NCBI RefSeq assembly: GCF_004923315.1
Contig: NZ_CP039647.1
Location: forward strand, 771,001-835,000
DNA: 64,000 nt
From: Azospirillum sp. TSA2s
GTDB taxonomy: Bacteria; Pseudomonadota; Alphaproteobacteria; Azospirillales; Azospirillaceae
Direction of reading: 5' to 3'
In this document: positions 1-9,273 of the stretch, one piece after another
Layout of the letters: every line of letters starts with the position of its first letter
Numbering within the stretch: position 1 is the stretch's first letter
Translations under genes and position numbers: made by a program
Notes under the pieces: generated by a model
What the model was told of the DNA's origin: nothing
What the model saw: only the letters and a program-made list of their open reading frames with translations
The model's database searches: none

Positions 1-21
1 GCTGGTGAGCGGTTCGGCCGC

Positions 22-2433
22 GTGTTCCTGGGGCGTTTGCTGGCGACGACGGTGCTGATCGCGCCGGGCCTCCTGCTCTCCCACATCCCCGCAGCGACGG
101 CGCAAACGAATCCGGCCGGCGCGGTGACCTTCGCCATTGCGCCGCAATCGGTGGACGGGGCGCTCGCCGCCTTTTCCGCCGCGACACGCATCCAGGTGCT
201 GAGCCCCGGCGCGGTGACGCAGGGCGTCAACTCCCCCGGCGTCAGCGGTTCGATGTCGGCGCGCGAGGGGCTGAACCGCCTGCTGTCCGGCACCGGGCTG
301 GTCGCCCGCTTCCTCAACACCGAAACCGTGACGGTCGAGCGCGTGGCCGCCGTTGGCGCCATCCAACTCGACCCGGTCCAGATCGAAGGACGCGGGGCCC
401 CGAGCAGTCCCGGCGCCCTGCCCCCGGCCTATGCCGGCGGTCAGGTGGCGCGCGGCGGGCGCATCGGCGCGCTGGGCAACCAGGACGCGATGGATGTTCC
501 GTTCTCCGTCACCGGCTACACCGCCGAAACCATCCGCAACCAGCAGGCGGATACCGTCGCCGATGTGCTGGCCAACGATCCGGCGGTGCGCAGCGGCCTC
601 GGCTATGGCAACTTCGCAGAGAGCTTCGTCATCCGCGGCTTCCAATTGATGGGCGAGGATCTGTCGATCGACGGACTCTACGGAACCGCACCGCGCCAGA
701 TCGTCGCCACCAACATGTTCGAACGGGTGGAGGTGCTGAAGGGCGCCAACGCCTTTCTGAACGGCGCGGCCCCCAGCGGGTCCGGCATCGGCGGCGGAGT
801 GAATCTCGTGCCCAAGCGGGCGGAGGACGAACCGCTGACCCGCCTGACCGCCAGCTATGCCATGGACAGCCGCTTCGGCCTGTCCGCCGATGTCGGCCGC
901 CGGTTCGGCGATGCCAACCAGTTCGGCGTGCGCGTCAACGCCGCCGTCCGCGGCGGCGAGACCGCCATCGACGACGAGGAGCGGACGCTGAAGCTCGGCT
1001 CCCTGGCGCTCGACTATCGCGGCGAGCGCACCCGCGTGACGCTCGACGTCGGGACCCAGACCCAACGGGTGGAGCAGGGCCGCCCGGTGGTCTATTTCGG
1101 CAACTTCGTCCCGGCGGTGCCGTCGGCGTCGCAGAACTATGCGCAGCCCTGGTCCTATTCGCAGATGCGCGACACCTTCGGCCAGATCCGTGCCGAATAC
1201 GACATCCTGCCGAACCTGACCGCTTACGGCGCCTTCGGCCTGCGCAGCATGCGCGAGGACGGCGACTATGCCTCCCCCACCGTCACGCGGGTCGACGGCA
1301 CCGGCACCGTCAGGCGCCTGACCGTCCCGCGCGAGGATTTCACCAGCACCGGCCAGGCCGGCATCCGGGCCGACCTGCACACCGGCCCAATCAGGCACCA
1401 GCTGAATGCCGGCGCCTCCGCGCTGCGGACGACCAACAACAACGGCTTTGAATTCGGCGCGACCTCCGCCATCAACCTCTACCGCATGGTCGGGCTGCCG
1501 CGCCCGGCGACGACATCGTCCAGCGGCATGGTCGGCGATCCGCCGAAGGTCAGCGAGTCCGTGCTGCGCAGCGTCTATGCGTCGGACACGCTGTCGATCC
1601 TCGACGACCGGGTGATGGTCACCGCCGGCCTGCGCCAGCAGAACATCCAGGTCCGCGGCTTCAACCGTGCCACCGGCGCCCGCACCTCCGATTACGACCA
1701 GTCGGCGCTGACGCCGGTGGTCGGGCTGGTGGTGAAGCCGACCGAGGAACTGTCGCTCTACGCCAACCGGATCGAGGGGCTGGCGCAGGGTCCGACCGCC
1801 CCGTCCACGGCGGCCAATGCCGGAGAGATCTTCGAGCCCTACCGCTCCGTCCAGTACGAGGTCGGCGGCAAGCTGGACTTCGGCAGCTTCGGCGGCTCAC
1901 TGTCGCTGTTCCAGACCACCCAGCCCAGCGGCGTCACCGACGCGTTCACCCGCATCTACAGCGTGTCCGGCGAACAGCGCAACCGCGGCATCGAGCTGAT
2001 GCTGTATGGCGAACCGGTGCAGGGCGTCCGGCTGCTGGGCGGCGCCACCTTCATCGATCCGGAGATGACCGATACCGGAAGCGCCGCGACCGAGGGCAAG
2101 GACGCCGTCGGCGTTCCGCGCCACCAGTTCAATGCCAACGTCGAATGGGACCTGCCCTTCCTTCCGGCCTCCTTCCCCACCGTGACACTGACCGGGCGCG
2201 TGATCCACACCGGGTCGCAGTATCTCAACACCGCCAACACGCTGAAGATCCCTAGCTGGACCCGCTTCGACGTCGGCGCGCGGATGGTCACCGACATCCG
2301 GAACCGTCCGGTCACCGTCCGGGCGGCGGTGGAGAACGTCACCGACAAGGCCTATTGGGCGTCGGCCTATGGCGGTTACCTGAGCCAGGGCGCTCCGCTG
2401 ACCGCCAAGCTGTCGCTGTCGGTCGATTTCTGA
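22..2433 (+). CDS. TonB-dependent siderophore-type outer membrane receptor with STN signalling domain
   Basis: Outer membrane receptor that would import an iron (or other metal) chelate using TonB energy. The 803-residue product has a signal peptide, an STN (secretin/TonB N-terminal) domain at about residues 35-105, a TonB-box-like DPVQIEG near 118, a plug domain at about 155-270 (VPFSVTGYTAETI, FVIRGF) and a beta-barrel ending in the C-terminal Phe typical of barrel proteins. The STN domain is known in FecA/FpvA-type transducers that signal to a FecR/FecI pair, so such regulators may lie just upstream of the window. The start at 22 is GTG and the frame stays open to base 1, so the true start may be further upstream. 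The PepSY protein follows after 36 bases. Confidence 0.9.
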   Translation: MFLGRLLATTVLIAPGLLLSHIPAATAQTNPAGAVTFAIAPQSVDGALAAFSAATRIQVLSPGAVTQGVNSPGVSGSMSAREGLNRLLSGTGLVARFLNTETVTVERVAAVGAIQLDPVQIEGRGAPSSPGALPPAYAGGQVARGGRIGALGNQDAMDVPFSVTGYTAETIRNQQADTVADVLANDPAVRSGLGYGNFAESFVIRGFQLMGEDLSIDGLYGTAPRQIVATNMFERVEVLKGANAFLNGAAPSGSGIGGGVNLVPKRAEDEPLTRLTASYAMDSRFGLSADVGRRFGDANQFGVRVNAAVRGGETAIDDEERTLKLGSLALDYRGERTRVTLDVGTQTQRVEQGRPVVYFGNFVPAVPSASQNYAQPWSYSQMRDTFGQIRAEYDILPNLTAYGAFGLRSMREDGDYASPTVTRVDGTGTVRRLTVPREDFTSTGQAGIRADLHTGPIRHQLNAGASALRTTNNNGFEFGATSAINLYRMVGLPRPATTSSSGMVGDPPKVSESVLRSVYASDTLSILDDRVMVTAGLRQQNIQVRGFNRATGARTSDYDQSALTPVVGLVVKPTEELSLYANRIEGLAQGPTAPSTAANAGEIFEPYRSVQYEVGGKLDFGSFGGSLSLFQTTQPSGVTDAFTRIYSVSGEQRNRGIELMLYGEPVQGVRLLGGATFIDPEMTDTGSAATEGKDAVGVPRHQFNANVEWDLPFLPASFPTVTLTGRVIHTGSQYLNTANTLKIPSWTRFDVGARMVTDIRNRPVTVRAAVENVTDKAYWASAYGGYLSQGAPLTAKLSLSVDF

Positions 2434-2469
2434 ACGCTGCAGTCCTGACGGCGGCATGAGGAGTGCCCG

Positions 2470-3618
2470 ATGACCAACCGAACCATCCGGATTTGGACAC
2501 TGATCCACAAATGGACCAGCCTGATCTGCACGCTCTTCATGCTGCTGCTGTGCCTGACCGGCCTGCCGCTGATCTTCCATGACGAGATCGAGGCGCTGAC
2601 GGCGGAGGACACCCTTCCGTCCATGCCGGCCGAAACGCCCCTGAAATCGTTGGACGAGGCGGTTGTCTCGGCGCTGGCCACATATCCCGGCGAACGTCCG
2701 CTGTTCCTCAGCTTCGACGAGGACCGGCCGGTGGTGAACGTCACGACCGGCCCGACCGCCCGCCCGCCGGTGTCGCAGATGCACATCTCCGCCATCGACC
2801 TGCGCACCACGCGGATCCTGGCCGACCTGAATGACGACGAGGGCTTCATGCATGTGATGCTGCGCCTGCATGTGGACATGTTCGCCGGGCTGCCCGGCGA
2901 ACTTTTTCTCGGCTTCATGGGCTTCCTGCTGTTCCTCGCCACCCTGTCCGGCGTGGTGATCTATGCTCCTTTCATGCGCAAGTTGTCCTTCGGCACCGTG
3001 CGGGCCGGGCGCAGCAGGCGACTGAAATGGCTCGACCTGCACAACATGCTGGGGATCGTCACGCTGATGTGGGTGATGGTGGTCGGACTGACCGGCGTCA
3101 TCAACACCCTGTCGGTGCCGCTGGTCGCCTATTGGCGTTCCAACGAGCTGGCGGCGATGATCGCCCCCTATGAAGGCAAGCCGATGCCGGAACGCTTCGC
3201 CTCCGTCGACGCGGCCGTCCGCACGGCGATGGAGGCCGCCCCCGGCATGCGCCCGCAATTCATCGCCTTCCCCGGCGTGCGGTTCTCCAGCAACCATCAT
3301 TACGCGGTGTGGCTGAAGGGAGCCACGCCGGCCACCAACCGGATCCTGACCCCCGCCCTGATCGACGCGGAAACCGGGGCCTTCACCGATATGCGCTCCA
3401 TGCCCTGGTACATGCTGGCGCTGCGGCTGTCGCAGCCGCTGCATTTCGGCGATTACGGCGGGCTGCCGATGAAGGTCCTATGGGCGGTGCTGGACGTGCT
3501 GACCATCGTCATCCTCGGCAGCGGCCTGTATCTGTGGATCGCCCGCCGCCGCGGCGCACAGGAACAGGCCGGCGCAAGCCCCGGCCTGCGCGCCGTCGCC
3601 GGGGAGGCCGCGGAATGA
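2470..3618 (+). CDS. PepSY-associated transmembrane protein
   Basis: Inner-membrane protein of the PepSY-TM family, often found beside siderophore receptors and proposed to act as reductases or assembly partners in iron uptake. The 382-residue sequence opens with a helix after IHKWTSL (about residues 11-33), then has a periplasmic region, further helices near 145-165, 190-212 and 338-360, and His-rich turns (LHVDMFAGLPGE, LHNMLGIV) typical of the family. A GAGGAG ribosome-binding site lies 6 bases before ATG 2470. The stop overlaps the next start as ATGA, so the next gene is probably translationally coupled. The substrate cannot be told from sequence. Confidence 0.85.
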   Translation: MTNRTIRIWTLIHKWTSLICTLFMLLLCLTGLPLIFHDEIEALTAEDTLPSMPAETPLKSLDEAVVSALATYPGERPLFLSFDEDRPVVNVTTGPTARPPVSQMHISAIDLRTTRILADLNDDEGFMHVMLRLHVDMFAGLPGELFLGFMGFLLFLATLSGVVIYAPFMRKLSFGTVRAGRSRRLKWLDLHNMLGIVTLMWVMVVGLTGVINTLSVPLVAYWRSNELAAMIAPYEGKPMPERFASVDAAVRTAMEAAPGMRPQFIAFPGVRFSSNHHYAVWLKGATPATNRILTPALIDAETGAFTDMRSMPWYMLALRLSQPLHFGDYGGLPMKVLWAVLDVLTIVILGSGLYLWIARRRGAQEQAGASPGLRAVAGEAAE

Positions 3619-3800
3619 AGCCGCGCACTCCCCTCCCCCTGCCGGCGATCTTCGGCATTCCAATCGCAATCGCGCTCGTCACCACCGCCGGGCTCGTCAC
3701 CGCCCTGCTGGACGACGGCCTGATGGACGCGCTGTCATGGGCGGCGCTGTCCGTCCCCATTCTGGTGGCCGCTTGGGCCTGGCGGAAACGCGAGCGCTGA
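3615..3800 (+). CDS. Small two-helix membrane protein
   Basis: A 61-residue protein starting at the ATG that overlaps the PepSY stop (ATGA at 3615-3618). It has two hydrophobic stretches, about residues 13-32 and 38-55, and a basic tail (RKRER). Small membrane proteins of this size often follow TonB receptor/PepSY genes, but I do not recognise a named family. Overlap with the upstream gene and consistent codon use support it as real. It may be an accessory of the PepSY protein. Confidence 0.6.
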   Translation: MKPRTPLPLPAIFGIPIAIALVTTAGLVTALLDDGLMDALSWAALSVPILVAAWAWRKRER

Positions 3801-3939
3801 CGCCGCCTCCCGACATCACGGCGGGGACCGGATGATAACATCCGGCACGGTTATCGATCCGAAATAATGCATTGACGGAACTGGTGGATCCGGGAAACCT
3901 CAGTCTCTTGACAATAGGGACACCAAGGTTCCGCGCCCG

Positions 3940-5805
3940 ATGCAGTCGCCCACCCGGAACGCCTCTCCAACCCCCGCACCGGCGGCCACGCCACCTTTGC
4001 TCAGCGTCGAGGACCTGTCCGTCGCCTTCGGCGGACAACGCGTCATCGAGGATCTGAGCTTCCGTGTTGATCCGGGACGGACGCTGGCGATCGTCGGCGA
4101 GTCGGGGTCGGGCAAGTCGGTGACGTCGCTGTCGGTGATGCGGCTCGCCGACATGGTGGGGGCGCAATACCCCACCGGCCGCATCCTGTTCCAGGGCAGC
4201 CAGGGGCCGCGCGACCTGCTGACAGCCACGCAGAAGGAGATGCGGGCGATCCGCGGCAAGGAGATCGCCATGATCTTCCAGGAGCCGATGACCTCGCTGA
4301 ACCCCGTCTTCACCATCGGCGACCAGCTCGGCGAAACGCTGATCCTGCACGAAGGCATGGGCAAGGCCGCAGCAGCGGAGGAGGGCCGGCGACTGCTCGA
4401 CATGGTCCGCCTGCCGGATGCCGCCCAGATCCTGAAGCGCTACCCGCACCAGCTCTCGGGCGGCATGCGCCAGCGGGTGATGATCGCCATGGCGCTGGCC
4501 TGCCGGCCCAGGCTGCTGATCGCGGACGAACCGACGACCGCGCTCGACGTGACGATCCAGGCGCAGATCCTGACCATCATGCGCGACCTGCAGGCCGAGC
4601 TCGGCATGGCGATGATGTTCATCACCCACGATATGGGCGTGGTGGCCGAAATGGCGGACGACGTCGTCGTCATGTGGAAGGGCCGCAAGGTCGAGGAGGG
4701 CCACGCCGCCGATCTGTTCGCCACCCCGCGCCAGCCCTATACCCGCGCGCTGCTGGCCGCAGTGCCGCGGCTTGGCGCCATGGCGGGACAGGATCACCCC
4801 CGCCGCCTGCCGCTGACCGTTCTCGACGGCGACCACGTCACCACCGTGGGCGAGGCCCGGGTGCAGGACACGGCCGACTACGGCGCAGCCCCCCTTCTGT
4901 CGGTCCGCGACCTGTCCGTCCGGTTCAAGTCCAGGACCAACTGGCTCGGCCGCGCGACGCATCAGGTCCATGCGGTGACGCAGGTCTCCTTCGACATCCA
5001 TCCGGGCGAAACGCTGGCCCTGGTCGGCGAGTCCGGCTCCGGCAAATCGACGATCGGGCGCACCATCCAACAGTTGCAGGAGGCGACCTCGGGCCGCATT
5101 TCGTTCCGCGGCCGGCCGCTGTCGGAGATGGGGGCGGCTGACCGCAACCGGCTGCGGCGCGACGTCCAGTACATCTTCCAGGATCCCTTCGCGTCGCTCG
5201 ACCCACGCAAGACGGTCGGCTTCTCGATCGCGGAGCCGATCCGCACCCATGGCCTGCTTGACGGCGAGCGGGAGATCCGCAAACGGGTGGACGGCCTGCT
5301 GGAGCGGGTCGGGCTCGCCCCCGCCCACGCCGCCCGCTACCCGCACGAATTTTCCGGTGGCCAGCGCCAGCGCGTCTGCATCGCCCGCGCGCTCGCCTCC
5401 GACCCAAAACTGATCATTGCCGACGAGGCGCTGTCGGCACTCGACGTGTCGATCCAGGCGCAGGTCATCAACCTGTTCATGGACCTTCAGGCCGAACGCG
5501 GCCTCGCCTATCTTTTCATCAGCCACGACATGGCGGTGGTGGAGAAGATGAGCCACCGGGTGGCCGTCCTCTTCCTCGGGCAGATCATGGAGATGGGAAG
5601 CCGGCGGCAGATTTTCGAAAGCCCGGCGCACGACTACACGCGCCGCCTGCTGTCCGCTGTACCGGTCGCCGACCCCTCGCGGCGGAGCCGCCGGGCCCTG
5701 CTGGACGGGGAAATCCCGAGCCCGGTCCGCGCCGTCGGCGACGATCCCGCGGTCCTGCCGCTGGAAGAGGTGCAGCCGGGGCATTTCGTCCGCCGGAGCG
5801 CATGA
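3940..5805 (+). CDS. Fused double ATPase of peptide-type ABC importer (DppD-DppF / GsiA-like)
   Basis: ATP hydrolysis unit for an oligopeptide/opine/nickel-type importer. The 621 residues carry two complete nucleotide-binding domains. The first has Walker A GESGSGKS near residue 50, signature LSGGMRQR and Walker B LLIADEP. The second has Walker [10 protein letters not shown] near 366, signature FSGGQRQR and LIIADEA. Each ends with the oligopeptide-transporter C-terminal extension ([18 protein letters not shown]). The family usually has two separate ATPases; the fused form is typical of GsiA. It begins the importer operon, with binding protein, two permeases and a peptidase following in the same direction. 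The 139-base gap before it shows no clear terminator. Confidence 0.9.
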   Translation: MQSPTRNASPTPAPAATPPLLSVEDLSVAFGGQRVIEDLSFRVDPGRTLAIVGESGSGKSVTSLSVMRLADMVGAQYPTGRILFQGSQGPRDLLTATQKEMRAIRGKEIAMIFQEPMTSLNPVFTIGDQLGETLILHEGMGKAAAAEEGRRLLDMVRLPDAAQILKRYPHQLSGGMRQRVMIAMALACRPRLLIADEPTTALDVTIQAQILTIMRDLQAELGMAMMFITHDMGVVAEMADDVVVMWKGRKVEEGHAADLFATPRQPYTRALLAAVPRLGAMAGQDHPRRLPLTVLDGDHVTTVGEARVQDTADYGAAPLLSVRDLSVRFKSRTNWLGRATHQVHAVTQVSFDIHPGETLALVGESGSGKSTIGRTIQQLQEATSGRISFRGRPLSEMGAADRNRLRRDVQYIFQDPFASLDPRKTVGFSIAEPIRTHGLLDGEREIRKRVDGLLERVGLAPAHAARYPHEFSGGQRQRVCIARALASDPKLIIADEALSALDVSIQAQVINLFMDLQAERGLAYLFISHDMAVVEKMSHRVAVLFLGQIMEMGSRRQIFESPAHDYTRRLLSAVPVADPSRRSRRALLDGEIPSPVRAVGDDPAVLPLEEVQPGHFVRRSA

Positions 5806-5855
5806 CCCGGCGCCCTCGTCAACCAACAACAACCATCGATCAAGGAACAGGTGTC

Positions 5856-7391
5856 ATGGCATTGGGAGTGAAAGGGATCAAGGCCGCGTTTGTGGCGACG
5901 CTGCTGAGCGGGGCGGCCTTCATGGCGACGCCCGCAGATGCCGCCGGGAAACTGACGATCTCGTCGCCGCAGGATCCCGGAAGCTGGGACCCGATCGACA
6001 CCTTCCTGGTCAACTGGGCCTCGGTCGGCACCAACATCTTCGACGGTCTGACCTACCGCGGCCCGGACCGCAAGCTGGTGCCGGGGCTGGCGGAATCCTG
6101 GACCGAGATGGACGGCGGCAAGCGCATCCGCTTCAAGCTGCGCGGCGGCGTGACCTTCCACAACGGCGAGCCGTTCAACGCCGCCGCCGTGAAGTTCACC
6201 TTCGACCGGCTGCTGGGCGAGGAAGGGGCGAAGGGTCCGCAGCGCTCCAACTACATCGCCATCGACAGCGTCGAGGTCATCGACGACACCACCGTCGATC
6301 TCAAGCTGAAGGCTCCCGATCCGGTCCTGCTGACCAAGCTGGCCGGCTATGGCGCGATGATCGTCCCGCCGAACTACATCAAGGAGAAGGGCGACGCCTT
6401 CTTCAACGTCAACCCGGTCGGCACCGGGCCGTTCAAGTTCATCTCCTACGCCCCAAAGACCGGCATCAAGCTGGAGGCCAACCCCAACTACTGGGGCGGC
6501 GCGCCGAAGCTGTCGGAGGTCGAATACCGCTTCATCACCGAACCGGCCACGGCGGTCGCCGAGCTTCAGGCCGGCCGCGTCGACGTCGTCCTGCCGCCGA
6601 CCATTCCCATCGGCATGGTCCCGGTGATCCAGGCCGATCCGAAGCTGACGCTGCTCAGCGTGCCGGGGCCGACGGTGGACGCGCTGCGTTTCAACACCAA
6701 GAGCGGCATCACCGCCGACCCGCGGGTGCGCAAGGCGCTGATCATGGCGGTGGACCGCGCCGCCATCGTCAAGTCGATCCTGGCCGGCCAGGCGTCGGAA
6801 ATCGCCAGCTTCCAGGGCGAGCTGTCCTTCGGCTACGACCCGGCGCTGAAGCCGCTGCCCTTCGATCCGAAGGGGGCGCAGGCCCTGCTGGCCCAGGCTG
6901 GCGTGAAGCCGGGCGCCACGGTGCAGATCGACATCCGCGGCAACGACGCCACGATGAACGAGGTGGCCCAGGCCGTCGCCGCCTATCTGGGCGCGGTCGG
7001 CGTCGTCGCGACGATCAAGCCGTATGAGACCAACGTGCTGCTGAACGACATCATCCCGCAGGGCAAGACCGGCGCAATGTTCCAGCAGAAATGGGGCGGC
7101 TGGACCTTCGACTACGACAACACCGCCTACGCCATGTACCATTCCGGCGAGAAGTGGAACCCGTACGAGCAGGATGCCGATCTCGACAAGCTGCTGGAAT
7201 CGCAACGCGCCATCACCGACGTGGCGGAGCGCGAGCGCATCCTGAAGCAGATCGCGCACACCGTCGCCGACAAGGCGCTGGAGATGCCGCTCTACAACTC
7301 CAACGCCATCTACGGCGTCGCCAAGCGGGTCAAGAACTTCCCGCCGGCCTCGGACAACCGTCCGAAGCTGACCGAGGTGACGGTGGACTGA
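5856..7391 (+). CDS. Peptide/nickel-type ABC transporter substrate-binding protein (SBP_bac_5)
   Basis: Periplasmic ligand-binding protein of the DppA/NikA/GsiB class. It has a cleavable signal peptide (cleavage probably after ATPADAA), no lipobox, and family landmarks GLTYRGPDRKLVPGLAESW, FHNGEPFNAAAVKFTFDR and GTGPFKF. I chose ATG 5856, preceded by AAGGAACAGG, because it places the signal peptide at the N-terminus. An in-frame ATG at 5802 overlaps the ATPase stop but would add 18 hydrophilic residues before the signal peptide. The mature length of about 485 is normal. Ligand identity is not visible; members bind peptides, heme, opines, glutathione and metallophores. Confidence 0.9.
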   Translation: MALGVKGIKAAFVATLLSGAAFMATPADAAGKLTISSPQDPGSWDPIDTFLVNWASVGTNIFDGLTYRGPDRKLVPGLAESWTEMDGGKRIRFKLRGGVTFHNGEPFNAAAVKFTFDRLLGEEGAKGPQRSNYIAIDSVEVIDDTTVDLKLKAPDPVLLTKLAGYGAMIVPPNYIKEKGDAFFNVNPVGTGPFKFISYAPKTGIKLEANPNYWGGAPKLSEVEYRFITEPATAVAELQAGRVDVVLPPTIPIGMVPVIQADPKLTLLSVPGPTVDALRFNTKSGITADPRVRKALIMAVDRAAIVKSILAGQASEIASFQGELSFGYDPALKPLPFDPKGAQALLAQAGVKPGATVQIDIRGNDATMNEVAQAVAAYLGAVGVVATIKPYETNVLLNDIIPQGKTGAMFQQKWGGWTFDYDNTAYAMYHSGEKWNPYEQDADLDKLLESQRAITDVAERERILKQIAHTVADKALEMPLYNSNAIYGVAKRVKNFPPASDNRPKLTEVTVD

Positions 7392-7489
7392 CCGCCCGTC
7401 CGGCACCGCCCTTCCCCCTCGGGGAGCGGCGGCGCCGGTTGTGGTTTTGCTCCATTTTATCAGGCCCGTTTTTTCCAGGGTGGCACGTT

Positions 7490-8413
7490 TTGGCCGGTTT
7501 CCTTCTCAAGCGCCTGATCCAGGCGATCTTCGTCATGGTGGTGGTGACGCTGGTCGTCTCCTTCGCGATCCGCCTGACGGGCGACCCGGCCCTGATGCTG
7601 ACGCAAGGGGCGGGCAGCATCACCGAACAGGACCTGGAGCGCATCCGTGAGGCGCTGGGGGTCAACCGGCCCTTCCTCGTCCAGTATGGCGGCTTCCTGA
7701 CCGGACTGCTGCGGTTCGACTTCGGGAACAGCTTCCTTGGCGGCACCCCGGTGTCGCGGCTGATCGCCGACGCGCTGCCGGCCACGCTGCTGCTGGCGCT
7801 GATATCGATGGCCGTTTCCATCGCCCTGTCCATCCCGCTCGGCATCCGGGCGGCGACGGCGCGGGGCGGGGTCGCCGATCAGGCGATCCGCATCCTGTCG
7901 CTGGTCGGCCTGTCGGTGCCCAACTTCTGGCTGGCGACGATGCTGGTGCTGCTGTTCGCCATCACATTGGGCTGGCTGCCGCCGAGCGGGATGGAAAGCC
8001 CCTCCAACTTCGTTCTGCCGGCGGTCACCATGGGCGTCATCCTGACCGCGACCAACGTGCGGCTGGTGCGCAGCGCCATGCTGGAAACCCTGCAGTCGCA
8101 GTATGTCATGGTGGCGCGCGCCAAGGGGCTGAGCGAAGGCAAGGTCCTCTACAAGCACGCGCTGCGCAACTGCGCCATCCCGCTGATCACCTATTTCGGC
8201 TTGCAGTTCGGCGGCCTGCTGGGCGGCATCGTCGTGGTGGAGCGCGTCTTCAACTGGCCGGGGCTCGGCACGTTGGCCTTCGACGCGGTGGCCGCGCGCG
8301 ACTACCCGGTGCTTCAGGGCGTCATCACCGTCCTGTCGCTGCTGATCGTCGGCGTCAACCTGCTGGTCGACATCGCCTATGGGCTGGTCGATCCGCGCAT
8401 CCGGACCTCGTGA
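7490..8413 (+). CDS. ABC importer permease, DppB-like
   Basis: First inner-membrane permease of the importer. It begins FLLKRLIQAIFV and contains the BPD_transp_1 segment with the EAA loop around VARAKGLSEGKVLYKHALRNC. About six helices are expected for DppB. The start is TTG 7490, preceded by AGGG nine bases upstream. The open frame runs further 5' but that part is proline/arginine-rich and reads as out-of-frame binding-protein sequence. The product is 307 residues, normal for DppB. Its stop overlaps the GTG of the next permease. Confidence 0.88.
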   Translation: MAGFLLKRLIQAIFVMVVVTLVVSFAIRLTGDPALMLTQGAGSITEQDLERIREALGVNRPFLVQYGGFLTGLLRFDFGNSFLGGTPVSRLIADALPATLLLALISMAVSIALSIPLGIRAATARGGVADQAIRILSLVGLSVPNFWLATMLVLLFAITLGWLPPSGMESPSNFVLPAVTMGVILTATNVRLVRSAMLETLQSQYVMVARAKGLSEGKVLYKHALRNCAIPLITYFGLQFGGLLGGIVVVERVFNWPGLGTLAFDAVAARDYPVLQGVITVLSLLIVGVNLLVDIAYGLVDPRIRTS

Positions 8414-9273
8414 CCGCCATGGCCGCTGCGCTCTCCTTCCTGCGCTCCCCGCGCTTCCGCAACCTGGAATTCCTGCTCGGCGCGTCGCTGACCCTGGTCA
8501 TCTGCCTGGCCGTGCTCTTTTCCGACCAGCTGTTCCCCGGGGGGGCGGAAAAGATGGACCTGCTGGCCCGTTTGTCCCCGCCCTTCCGGACTGCGGCGCA
8601 CCCGCTGGGCACCGACCCCCTGGGGCGGGACGTGCTGGCCCGCGTGGTTGCGGGCGGCAAGATCTCGCTGCTGGTCGGTTTCGTCTCGGTCGCTGGGGCG
8701 GCAGTGATCGGCGTGCTGATGGGCCTGATCTCCGGCTATTACCGCGGCATCTGCGACATCGTGGTGATGCGCTTCGCCGACGTGCAGCTGGCGCTGCCCT
8801 TTATCCTGCTGGCGATCACCTTCATCGCCATCGTCGGCGGCAGCCTGACCAACACCATCATCCTGCTGATTGTGTCGCAGTGGGTGCAGTACGCACGCCT
8901 CGTCCGCGGCTCCGTCCTGGCATTGCGCGAGCGGGAGTTCATCCAGTCCGCCCGCGCCATCGGGGTGAAGGATTGGCGGATCATCGTCCAGCACCTGCTG
9001 CCGAACCTGATCGGCCCGGTGATCGTGCTGCTGACGCTGAACGTCGCCAACAACATCCTGCTGGAAAGCAGCCTGACCTTCCTCGGGCTCGGCATCGATC
9101 CGACCATCCCCAGTTGGGGCGGCATGCTGGCCTCAGGGCGCACCTATCTCCAGGTCGCTTGGTGGGTCAGCGTCTTCCCCGGCCTTGCCATTCTTCTGAC
9201 CGTGCTGGGCCTGAACCTGCTCGGCGACTGGCTGCGCGACAGCCTCGATCCCACCGGGAGAACGTCTCGATGA
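8410..9273 (+). CDS. ABC importer permease, DppC-like
   Basis: Second permease of the peptide-type importer, 287 residues. It has the DppC hallmark HPLGTDPLGRDVLARVV near residues 60-75, and an EAA-type loop QSARAIGVKDWRIIVQHLLPN. GTG 8410 overlaps the previous stop; ATG 8419 is an alternative start. The end overlaps the next ATG as ATGA (9270-9273), so the peptidase is translationally coupled to the transporter. Confidence 0.88.
   Translation: MTAMAAALSFLRSPRFRNLEFLLGASLTLVICLAVLFSDQLFPGGAEKMDLLARLSPPFRTAAHPLGTDPLGRDVLARVVAGGKISLLVGFVSVAGAAVIGVLMGLISGYYRGICDIVVMRFADVQLALPFILLAITFIAIVGGSLTNTIILLIVSQWVQYARLVRGSVLALREREFIQSARAIGVKDWRIIVQHLLPNLIGPVIVLLTLNVANNILLESSLTFLGLGIDPTIPSWGGMLASGRTYLQVAWWVSVFPGLAILLTVLGLNLLGDWLRDSLDPTGRTSR

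Noticed and set aside
3697..5832. A 711-codon minus-strand open frame opposite the double ATPase
   Set aside because: The plus-strand frame has two complete ATPase domains; the antisense translation has no recognisable motif.
5802..5855. Earlier start for the peptide-binding protein
   Set aside because: It overlaps the ATPase stop, but adds a hydrophilic stretch before the signal peptide; ATG 5856 has a good ribosome-binding site.
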